Shown here: positions 25,169 through 34,271 of the stretch, piece after piece
How the letters are laid out: the number at the start of each line of letters is the position of its first letter
Numbering within the stretch: the first letter of the stretch is position 1
NCBI GenBank assembly: GCA_965221725.1
Contig: OZ244909.1
Coordinates: 1,674,001 to 1,738,000, forward strand
Source of the DNA: HK1 sp965221725
GTDB lineage: Bacteria; Pseudomonadota; Gammaproteobacteria; HK1
Length of the DNA: 64,000 nucleotides
Reading direction: 5' to 3'
Translations under genes and position numbers: made by a program
Notes under the pieces: generated by a model
Told to the model about the DNA's origin: nothing
What the model saw: only the letters and a program-made list of their open reading frames with translations
The model's database searches: none

Positions 25169-25492
25169 ATGAGTGACGCGCCGGACATTCACGCGCTTTC
25201 GGAACGGATCGCGGTGATGGAGGAACGCATGAAAACGATGCAATCCGAATATCGCACTGATATCGCGCGGCTCGCCGAAGACATGGCGAAGCGCGACGCG
25301 GCCCGCTCGGAGCGGGAGACGGCCCGTTCGGAGCGGGATGCGAACGCGCGATGGTGGCAGACCGCCATACTGATCGCCGCCATTGCGGCCTTGATCACCT
25401 TCGCGCCCGACTTGCAGCGAATCGCCGCCGGGATCGGAGCCCCGGATCACTCGCAACCCGCAGATCAGGACGCCGCGCACCGTTACCCGTGA
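25169..25492 (+). CDS. Small coiled-coil protein with one C-terminal membrane segment
   Basis: 107 residues. Residues 8-65 are predicted coiled coil with repeats of RSERETARSERD type, strikingly like the coil of the lipoprotein at 6491-8539. Residues about 66-82 (WWQTAILIAAIAALITF) form a membrane segment, leaving a short polar tail. No family is recognised. The next gene starts 10 nt later and has the reverse order (membrane segment, then coil), so the two could form a complex. Confidence 0.6.
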   Translation: MSDAPDIHALSERIAVMEERMKTMQSEYRTDIARLAEDMAKRDAARSERETARSERDANARWWQTAILIAAIAALITFAPDLQRIAAGIGAPDHSQPADQDAAHRYP

Positions 25493-25502
25493 GGGTTCGA
25501 TC

Positions 25503-25772
25503 ATGACTTGGATAGATGCCGTCAAGCTCGCCGGTGCGTTCGCCGTTCCGCTTGTCGCAGTTGCGGGACTGTTCTACGCGATGATGAACGCGGGACTCAA
25601 GAATCTGGGCTCAGCTATCCAAGGAGACATGAAACGAATCGAGGGCAAGGTTGACGCTCTCGCTGCCGATCACAACGCCCTCGCGCGGGAACTATCGGAA
25701 GTGAAGGGATATCTGCGCGGCACTCTGCCCGAATCATCCGGCCGTGGGCCGACAGCGAACCAGCAAACCTGA
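25503..25772 (+). CDS. Small membrane protein with C-terminal coiled coil
   Basis: 89 residues; residues 6-28 (AVKLAGAFAVPLVAVAGLFY region) form a membrane segment and residues 35-72 a coil (MKRIEGKVDALAADHNALAR). Probably co-transcribed with the preceding gene. It is holin-like in size and layout, but no phage genes are near. Function unknown. Confidence 0.6.
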   Translation: MTWIDAVKLAGAFAVPLVAVAGLFYAMMNAGLKNLGSAIQGDMKRIEGKVDALAADHNALARELSEVKGYLRGTLPESSGRGPTANQQT

Positions 25773-26012
25773 CGGCATCGGCTGGGAGGAACTGGCGGAG
25801 TCACCCGACCCCGCCCGCCGGCCCGAAAATCGAGCGCATGGCCAGTCTCCGGTATAATTCCCACTCCTTATAATGGCCGATTCTTGACCGATCCAGAGCT
25901 GTCGAGGTAGAGCAGGTACATGGGAAGAAACAGGGGGGATTGTTGAGGAGAATCTACCTCTAATCTTCATCAGGAGCAGTTAGAGTTGGAGGATTCGGCA
26001 GTATTACCACTA

Positions 26013-26827
26013 GGGCGTGTTAACACAAATGGGTATAGTCATGATATCCTCCATGGATGGAACTCACCCAAGCTCAGTATGAACGTATCGCGCCATATCT
26101 GCCGGTGCAGCGCGGCAATGTCAGCCTTTCCAACCGCCAAGTGCTCAACGCCATCCTGTATGTCGCCGAGCATGGCTGCAAATGGCGAGGGCTACCGGCA
26201 CGGTTTGGCAACTGGCACACCATCTACACCCGCATGAACCGTTGGTCGAAGAGCGGGGTGCTCGACACGGTCTTCGAGCATCTGCAACGAGCGCAGATCG
26301 TGCGGATCAAGCTCGAAGCCATGTCGATGGACAGCACCATCGTGAAAGTGCATCCCGACGCGACGGGGGCGCTAAAAAAAACGGTCGCCAAGCCATCGGG
26401 CGATCGCGCGGCGGGTGGACCACCAAGATTCATATGGTTGCCGCGGATGCTCGAACCGCCCTCACGTTCTCGCTCTCCCCAGGGCAGGCCCACGACGCCC
26501 CGGAAGGACGTAAGCTGTTGAATCGCCTCGGTCAGCAGCACAACCGTCCCTCGTTGATCATGGACCGCGCGTACGAAGGTGACGAGACCCGGCAACTGGC
26601 CTTGGCGCTGGGGTATGAGCCGGTGGTGCCGCCGTTGCGAACGCGCGTGGAGCCTTGGGAGTACGACCGTGAGATGTACAAGCGGCGCAACGAAATCGAG
26701 CGGTTGTTTCGGCGGTTAAAAGGATTCCGCCGTATCTTCTCGCGATTCGAGAAACTCGACGCCATCTTCCTGGGATTCATCGTTTTTGCACTCATCATCG
26801 ATGCACTGCGATAGTGTTAACACGCCC
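26013..26827 (+). mobile_element. IS5-type (IS427-like) insertion sequence
   Basis: Ends are GGGCGTGTTAACAC (26013-26026) and its exact complement (26814-26827), flanked by TA on both sides (26011-26012 and 26828-26829), which fits a TA target duplication. The transposase stop lies inside the right repeat. Length is 815 bp, standard for this group. Confidence 0.9.
26057..26814 (+). CDS. IS5-type transposase made by -1 frameshift
   Basis: The first frame (from ATG 26057, MELTQAQYERIAPYLPVQRG) runs into a tract of eight A residues (26374-26381, within GCTAAAAAAAACGG). The rest of the protein (GRSRGGWTTKIHMVAAD, LIMDRAYEGDETR, then YKRRNEIERLFRRLKGFRRI) lies in the -1 frame and ends at 26814. 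Slippage on A-runs is the known expression mode of IS427-group transposases. D in SMDSTIVKVH, D in IMDRAYEGDE and E in RRNEIERLFRRLK supply the DDE triad. Confidence 0.9.
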
Positions 26828-27297
26828 TAATCAAGTTTCTCCGACTTGGAGATCGTAACAGTTCCAGTCTCTCCCTCGTATACCATTGTGAAATTTCTAA
26901 GGAAAGTTCTTCCAATGAGAGCTAGATGGGGCTGTCCCCCAGCGCTCAAGTGCACTCCAGCGAATTTCCCGGTAATCCACCAATTCAGGGCAGGAATGTA
27001 AATCTGCGCAAGGTGGATATTGAGTTTCTGTTTTCCGTGCGCTCCCGATATATCTTGTCTATCTATGGTAGGAAGTTTTAGAGCTTTAGCAAGTTCAGAA
27101 TCGATACAACTTTCTGAGGCTCCTGTATCTACTAATGCCCAGTGTAAAACGTCAGACAGAAGCGGAGGTTTTTCTGTACCAATGCTGTATTTTTGATCAA
27201 ATCCGATCTGGACACGCAGTGTAGGACCTATAGCAGATAGAAGATCCCGACCTCGATGGTCAGGACCGTCGTTGAATCCACAATTTGTTTTACGCAT
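26827..27297 (-). CDS. Retropepsin-like aspartic protease
   Basis: 156 residues; HWALVDTGASESCID (about 53-67) holds the DTG active site of clan AA proteases, followed by the family's flap-like and LIGRTFLRNF segments (ALIGRTFL near 127-134 is the usual second hydrophobic-hydrophobic-G). One domain only, so it should act as a homodimer. It overlaps the DUF5678 gene by 8 nt. The stop codon TAG is built at the IS5 junction but would be the same without the insertion, so the protein is intact. AT-richer than surrounding genes. Confidence 0.8.
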   Translation of the reverse strand: MRKTNCGFNDGPDHRGRDLLSAIGPTLRVQIGFDQKYSIGTEKPPLLSDVLHWALVDTGASESCIDSELAKALKLPTIDRQDISGAHGKQKLNIHLAQIYIPALNWWITGKFAGVHLSAGGQPHLALIGRTFLRNFTMVYEGETGTVTISKSEKLD

Positions 27298-27532
27298 GGA
27301 TAGGGCGATACAGCACAGATGCGGGAAGGGATACGGGGCGTCCTCCGACTTCTCGGATCAAGTACGGCCCTCTTCCAAATCGCCTCGTTGCATCATCGGC
27401 CGCGAGTTCAAATGAGCCGTATGTGCCGACAAGCTGCTGATTATGGATAATGACCCACTCCCCGAAATGATCTGTTTCCAGTTCATCCCGCATACGGTCA
27501 TATGCGGAGATTTCTTTCGCTAGAGTAGTCAT
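27290..27532 (-). CDS. DUF5678 family protein, partner of the aspartic protease
   Basis: 80 residues from MTTLAKEISAYDRMRDELET behind AAGGA. EWVIIHNQQLVGTYGSFELA, then ATRRFGRGPYLIREVG, is the DUF5678 core. This small protein is commonly encoded directly before a single-domain retropepsin-like protease, as here with overlapping ends (CCATGCGTAA). Role unknown; a substrate, inhibitor or adaptor of the protease is conceivable. Confidence 0.8.
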   Translation of the reverse strand: MTTLAKEISAYDRMRDELETDHFGEWVIIHNQQLVGTYGSFELAADDATRRFGRGPYLIREVGGRPVSLPASVLYRPIHA

Positions 27533-27729
27533 GATTCGTATCCTTCCCAACTGTTCGCGTAATATCCTACGCCAAGGAGGGAGGCGTCAATACATCCGCC
27601 TTCCCCTCCGTCACTGCTGAAATGTCAGACGAACCCACTGTTCGCGTTGAAGCTTCCGAGTTAACCCACCCTACCACCACGAGTCTGCTCATGCCCCGGC
27701 AGCGTATGCCCCGCCCGCGCGGTGACACG

Positions 27730-28515
27730 ATGGCCTCGAAGGCCGATATCCATGCGCTCTACCAGCAGGCGGTGCAGTGCGTGGAGGCGGAGATCGACTT
27801 CGTCGACGAGACGTTCACGCGGTTGCGGCGACGCAAGGCGAGGCACCTGCGCGAGGACTTCTGCGGCACCGCCCACGCGGCTTGCGAGTGGATCCGGCGC
27901 CGGCGGACGAACCGGGCCACGGCCGTGGACATCGACGCCGGGGTCCTCGAATGGGGGCGAAGGCACAACGTCGAGCCCCTCGGACGATCCGCGTGGCGGA
28001 TCGAGCTGGTGCACGCCGACGTGCTGGAGGTGGACCGCGCCGGCATGGACGCGGTGCTCGCCATGAACTTCAGCTACTGGGTGCTGCAAACCCGCGACGC
28101 GTTGCGCGGCTATTTCGAGAGGGTGCACGGCGCGCTGGTCGGCGACGGCGTCTTCTTCCTCGACGCCTACGGTGGATACGACGCCTTCCGGGAGATGGAG
28201 GAGACGACCAAGAACGACGGCTTCACCTACGTCTGGGATCAGGCGTGGTACGACCCGATCACCGGTCGCAACCGCTGTCACATTCACTTCCGCTTTCCCG
28301 ACGGCTCCCGGATCGAGGATGCGTTCGTCTACGAGTGGCGGCTGTGGACCCTGCCCGAGCTGCGCGAGCTTCTCGAAGAAGCCGGCTTCCGGGAGGTGAC
28401 CGTGTACTGGCAGGGCGCCGACCCGCGCACCGGCGAAGGCAACGGGGTGTTCACGCCGGCCGAGCACGGCGAGGCCGATGCGGGCTGGATTACCTATATC
28501 ACCGCCTTGAAGTAG
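27730..28515 (+). CDS. Class I SAM-dependent methyltransferase
   Basis: 261 residues from ATG 27730 (longer in-frame starts at 27622 and 27691 exist but lack homology). The SAM fold is seen as REDFCGTAHAACEWIRRR (motif I, an FCGT variant), AVDIDAGVLEWG (acidic loop binding the ribose), then FSYWVLQTRDAL and FFLDAYGGYDAF. The C-terminal part (HIHFRFPDGS, EWRLWTLPELRELLEEAGF) is usual for small-molecule methyltransferases. Acs follows after 50 nt on the same strand, so co-transcription is likely. Substrate unknown. Confidence 0.82.
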   Translation: MASKADIHALYQQAVQCVEAEIDFVDETFTRLRRRKARHLREDFCGTAHAACEWIRRRRTNRATAVDIDAGVLEWGRRHNVEPLGRSAWRIELVHADVLEVDRAGMDAVLAMNFSYWVLQTRDALRGYFERVHGALVGDGVFFLDAYGGYDAFREMEETTKNDGFTYVWDQAWYDPITGRNRCHIHFRFPDGSRIEDAFVYEWRLWTLPELRELLEEAGFREVTVYWQGADPRTGEGNGVFTPAEHGEADAGWITYITALK

Positions 28516-28565
28516 GATTCCCTCCGTACCCACTTCGACCGAGAGCCGGGGCTCCAGGAGGAAAC

Positions 28566-30506
<1,941 letters not shown>

Positions 30507-30720
30507 GGAGGCGCACCGGAGGTTCCGCGCGGTTCCCGGCGCCGTCGGTCCGGGAGCCACGCGAGCGAAGGCGAGGCCGGGACGTTGGAGCGAACCGTGC
30601 TGTCGCTGAGCGGGTACACCGGCGCGATCCGAGATGGCTGGACGGAGTACGCGCTGCGGCACTTCACCCTTCAAGACCTGCCCGATCCGCAAGCCCTGGA
30701 TGCCAGACCCGGAGCAATCC

Positions 30721-32238
30721 ATGACTCGCTCCCCTGACCGGGAGGCGCCGATCGGTTCGGCCTCGATGGCCCGCATGGAGTCGCTTCTCGCCGCGGTTGA
30801 CGGAGTCGTCCGGGACGCCCACGTTCAGCCACGGTTCGGGGACCTCGGGGCGGCGTTTTCCGCCGCGCTCGGATCGTGGATCGAGCCGTTCGCGGCGGCG
30901 CTGAGCGAGGTGGCCCCGACCACGCATTCGCAGGAGGCGGCCCGCGCGACGGCCGATCTCGCCCGCCTGTGCGGCGAGGGCGCCGGACAGGCGATGCGGT
31001 CGATGGTCGGCGACGATTCGCCGGCCGGGGTCGCGGGTGCCGGCCCACCAGCCGGGGTCGCGAGCGCCGGAGCGGGACCGGACTACGACGCGCTCGCGGG
31101 AAGCATCGACGATGCGTTCCGGGCGTTCTCGTCGAATCCCGAATTCGATCGCGTGCGGCGTGCGGCCGCCGCCGCGGTGCTCGACTGGCTGGAGCGCGAC
31201 CCCGCCGCCGCATCGGGCATTGCCCGCGCCCTCGACTCGCCGCCACCGTTCGGACGGGACGCAGTCGGGGTCTCGATGCCGACGGCGGAGCCGGTTCTGC
31301 GCGACGGAAACGTCACCCTGACCGCATTTCCCGCCGCGGAGCGGTCTCGGGCCACCGTACCGGCCACCGTGCTGGTGATCCCCGGATTCACCGCCGGCTC
31401 GCGCCTGTTCGACCTCGACCCGGAGCGCTCGGTGGTACGCACCCTGGCGCGGCACGGGGTCGAGGCCTGGTTGCTCGACTGGGGTCGCGGCGACGAGACG
31501 GATCGGCGTCGCACCGTGGCGGATCAGCTCGCCCGCATCGATCGCGTGGTCGATGCGATGCGCGAGGCCGCGAACGGCCGGCCCCCCGCGCTTGCCGGCC
31601 ACTTCCACGGCGGGCTGCTCGCTCTGCTCTACTGTCTGCGGTATCCGGGCAAGGCGGGGGCGCTGGTCACCGTGTCGACGCCGGTCCGGTTCACAGAGGG
31701 CGATGACGGGTTCGCGGGGTGGCTGCGCGCCTGCGATGGAGAGCGGCTCGTCGATGTCTTCGGCAACGTTCCGGGCCCGCTCGTGGCGGCCCTGGCCGCG
31801 GTGTCATCGCCGATGCACTGGTGCGGGGGCGGATTCTTCACCCTGCTGGGCGGTCCGGATGCCGCGGCCGCCGCCCGGCTCGCGCGCTTCGAGGAGGCCC
31901 GCCGCTTTCCTCCTGCCTTTCCCGGAGAGACGTTCCGCGGGCTCTACCGCGCCCTTTACCGCCACGACGCATTCGCCGCATCCGGCGGCGCGGTCATCGA
32001 CGATCATCGTTACGCGCTGGCGGGGCTTGATACGCCCCTGCTGAACGTGTTCGCGCGCGAGGACCGAATCGTGTCGCCCGGCGCATCGGCCCCCCTCGCC
32101 GAATGGGCGGGCGCCGCCCCCGAGTCGAACCGGGCACACCCCGGCGGACACCACGACCTGTTGATCGGTGAATCGGCGCATGCCGAACTGCTGCCCGACA
32201 TCGCCGCCTGGCTAGTCACGCAGACTCGGCGGGACTGA
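30721..32238 (+). CDS. PHA synthase-like alpha/beta hydrolase lacking the nucleophile cysteine
   Basis: 505 residues from ATG 30721 (GGAG 6 nt upstream). About residues 1-200 are Ala-rich helices without clear homology; the rest is a PhaC-type hydrolase fold: VLVIPGFTAGSRLFDLDPER, SVVRTLARHGVEAWLLDWGR, DETDRRRT. PHA synthases have GxCxGG at the elbow; here it reads GHFHGG, so Phe295 stands where the cysteine (or a lipase serine) should be. The acid D448 (FAREDRIVSP) and base H477/H478 (GGHHDLL) are kept. It is therefore either inactive as a polymerase or uses different chemistry. Lies after acs and opposite phaB. Confidence 0.75.
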   Translation: MTRSPDREAPIGSASMARMESLLAAVDGVVRDAHVQPRFGDLGAAFSAALGSWIEPFAAALSEVAPTTHSQEAARATADLARLCGEGAGQAMRSMVGDDSPAGVAGAGPPAGVASAGAGPDYDALAGSIDDAFRAFSSNPEFDRVRRAAAAAVLDWLERDPAAASGIARALDSPPPFGRDAVGVSMPTAEPVLRDGNVTLTAFPAAERSRATVPATVLVIPGFTAGSRLFDLDPERSVVRTLARHGVEAWLLDWGRGDETDRRRTVADQLARIDRVVDAMREAANGRPPALAGHFHGGLLALLYCLRYPGKAGALVTVSTPVRFTEGDDGFAGWLRACDGERLVDVFGNVPGPLVAALAAVSSPMHWCGGGFFTLLGGPDAAAAARLARFEEARRFPPAFPGETFRGLYRALYRHDAFAASGGAVIDDHRYALAGLDTPLLNVFAREDRIVSPGASAPLAEWAGAAPESNRAHPGGHHDLLIGESAHAELLPDIAAWLVTQTRRD

Positions 32239-32403
32239 TCCCTGCGCGGTCATTCCCGCTCGGCCGGAACGTACTCCCCGTATCAGCCCGAGAGCGTGCG
32301 CCGAAGGTTGAAATCCTGCCAGACCCGTACTGCGGAATGGCGTCCCGGAGTGGCGACGGAGATGGCTGATCCCCGCGCGGCGGTGCCGCGAACGGGGCGC
32401 CGC

Positions 32404-32664
32404 TCAGTCTTCCCGCTTCGGGCCCGCCGCCTGCCCCATCGCCGACATGCTGTTCCAGAACGCGCGCTGCATCGATTCCATGCTCTGAAGGTTCGGGGCG
32501 ATGAACGGGCGCATCATGCTGAGCGGGTCGAATCCTTCCACCCCCGCCCGCATCTGCTCGCGGATCTTTTCGATCATCTCCGACTGCAACGACTGCACCT
32601 CGGGCAGGCCGAGGAACTCCCGGAGCTCGGCCGGGGTGGTATCCATGGTGACGTTGATCTTCAT
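32404..32664 (-). CDS. DUF6489 family small protein
   Basis: 86 residues from MKINVTMDTTPAELREFLGL; then PEVQSLQSEMIEKIREQMRA and a helical, Met-rich tail (SMMRPFIAPNLQSMESMQRA). The start MKxNVxxDxTPxExRxFLGLPxV is the DUF6489 pattern. It follows phaB by 59 nt and may belong to the same transcript. The amphipathic helices recall phasins that coat PHA granules, but that role is only suggested by context. Confidence 0.75.
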   Translation of the reverse strand: MKINVTMDTTPAELREFLGLPEVQSLQSEMIEKIREQMRAGVEGFDPLSMMRPFIAPNLQSMESMQRAFWNSMSAMGQAAGPKRED

Positions 32665-32723
32665 GGTCTGCTTCCTCCGGTCCAGCGCCCATGTCCCGCT
32701 CGCAACCCGGCGAGAAATGGGGG

Positions 32724-33473
32724 CTAATGCATGTGGTGACCGCCGTTGATGCTGTAGTTCGCACCGGTGATGAAGGCGGCTTCGTCCGAGCAGAGGAAGG
32801 CGACGAGCGCCGCGATCTCGCAGGTGTCGCCGAGGCGCCCGACCGGGATCTCCTCCACGATGCGGTCGAGGATTTCCTGCGGCACCGCCTCGACCATCCG
32901 CGTGTTCATGTATCCGGGCGATACCGTGTTGACCGTCACCCCCTTGCGCGCGACCTCCTGCGCAAGCGCCATGGTGAATCCGTGCATGCCCGCCTTGGCG
33001 GCGGAGTAGTTGGTCTGGCCGAACTGGCCCTTGACGCCGTTGAGGGAGGAGATGTTGACGATGCGGCCGAAGCCGCGCTGCGTCATGCCGTCGATGACCT
33101 GCTTGGTGACGTTGAAGACGCTGTCGAGGTTGGTGGAGAGCACCGCATCCCACTCGTTCTTGTCGAGCTTGCGGAGCGAGGCGTCGCGGGTAATCCCCGC
33201 GCAGTTGACGAGGATGTCGACCGGACCGATCCGGGATTCCGTGTGGGCCACCGCCTGCGTACACGAGTCGAAGTCGGTCACGTCCCCGGCCACGAGCATG
33301 ATGTCGCGCCCGTCTTTAGCAAGCGCCGCCTGCCAGCCGCGGCCGCCGTCTCCGTTCGTGATCAGCGCGACATCGAGCGCCGCGACCCTGCAACCCTGTC
33401 GTGTCAGTCGTTCGCAGATCGACCGGCCAAGCTCCCCGATTCCGCCGGTCACCAGCGCTACCCGTTTCGACAT
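32724..33473 (-). CDS. phaB: Acetoacetyl-CoA reductase
   Basis: 249 residues from ATG 33473 with GGAGG upstream. Short-chain dehydrogenase motifs: VTGGIGELGRSIC (NADPH loop), NCAGITRD, and the catalytic set in NISSLNGVKGQFGQTNYSAA (Ser, Tyr, then Lys in AAKAG). The form GQFGQTNYSAAKAGMHGFTM is diagnostic for PhaB against FabG. It reduces acetoacetyl-CoA to (R)-3-hydroxybutyryl-CoA, the PHB monomer. phaR lies upstream on the same strand; no phaA is visible here. Confidence 0.95.
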   Translation of the reverse strand: MSKRVALVTGGIGELGRSICERLTRQGCRVAALDVALITNGDGGRGWQAALAKDGRDIMLVAGDVTDFDSCTQAVAHTESRIGPVDILVNCAGITRDASLRKLDKNEWDAVLSTNLDSVFNVTKQVIDGMTQRGFGRIVNISSLNGVKGQFGQTNYSAAKAGMHGFTMALAQEVARKGVTVNTVSPGYMNTRMVEAVPQEILDRIVEEIPVGRLGDTCEIAALVAFLCSDEAAFITGANYSINGGHHMH

Positions 33474-33565
33474 CCGCCGTCCTCCGCCATGTGTTTGCCG
33501 GTCCGAAGTTGCGCCGCCCCCGCATGATCCCGGCCCGACCAACTCGGCACGGCTTGCGGATCGCT

Positions 33566-33623
33566 CGCCCGAAAATTTCACCGGTTCGCGGCTGCGGGCA
33601 TGAATCGGCGGAATTTTCGGGCG
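33566..33623. other. Inverted repeat between phaR and phaB
   Basis: CGCCCGAAAATT (33566-33577) is exactly complementary to 33612-33623, and the next bases pair imperfectly (TCACCG against CGGCGG). It stands in the 294-nt phaR-phaB gap, where a phaB promoter or a PhaR site would be expected. The arms resemble the palindrome at 5478-5516. Confidence 0.55.
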
Positions 33624-33767
33624 GGCCGGTCGTGTTGCGGCGCAACAACGCGAGAATAGCAGAAAGTGGATGCGGTGCACGGCGGCGGACGCCGCGTCAT
33701 CGCCCCCCGACGGTGGTCCGCCGGCGGTTCGAGCGTGGAACGAAAGGCCCGGGGACGGATTTCCGGG

Positions 33768-34271
33768 CTATTCGTCGGAGGGAGGGGGCTTGCGGGGGCC
33801 GGATCGGTCCGAGCGGTCGGGCGGCGCGGTCGTCGCGGCGCGGATGAATCCGTCCTGCATCTCCTGCCAGATCGAGAGGTTCCGCTCGGTCATCTCGCGC
33901 ATCACCGACAATGGGTCGTTGCCCATCATCGTCTGCATCCGGTCCTGAAGCTGCGTCTGCTGCTCGATGAACAGGTTCAGGCTGCGTTCGAGATAGCCCG
34001 CCATCATGCCCTGCAGCGAATCGCCATAGGAGCGAATGATCTTTTCGAGCACCTGCTCGCTGAACATGGGCTCGCCGCCCGCTTCCCGCTCCATGATGAT
34101 CTGCAGCAGGATGCTGCGGGTGAGGTCTTCGTTGGTGCGGGCGTCGCGCACCTGGAAGGAAACCTCCTGCAGCACGAGGAGGCGCACATCCTCCAAAGTG
34201 ACGTAGCGGCTGACCTCGGTGTCGTACAGCCGCCGGTTGGGATACTTCTTGATGATTCGCGGTTCGCTCAC
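33768..34271 (-). CDS. phaR: Polyhydroxyalkanoate synthesis repressor PhaR
   Basis: 167 residues; start is GTG 34271, whose GTGA overlaps the stop of the RND pump gene. The DNA-binding N-terminus is RIIKKYPNRRLYDTEVSRYV, then TLEDVRLLVLQ; the accumulation-regulator domain includes LTRSILLQIIMEREAGGEPM and YLERSLNLFIEQQ. PhaR binds both PHA granules and the promoters of phasin and its own gene, releasing them as polymer builds up. Being translationally tied to a drug-efflux-type operon is unusual for phaR. Confidence 0.95.
   Translation of the reverse strand: MSEPRIIKKYPNRRLYDTEVSRYVTLEDVRLLVLQEVSFQVRDARTNEDLTRSILLQIIMEREAGGEPMFSEQVLEKIIRSYGDSLQGMMAGYLERSLNLFIEQQTQLQDRMQTMMGNDPLSVMREMTERNLSIWQEMQDGFIRAATTAPPDRSDRSGPRKPPPSDE

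Noticed and set aside
25853..25874. Two TATAAT boxes as a promoter
   Set aside because: No matching -35 element at proper spacing and no gene within reach except the inserted IS5; kept as a note only.
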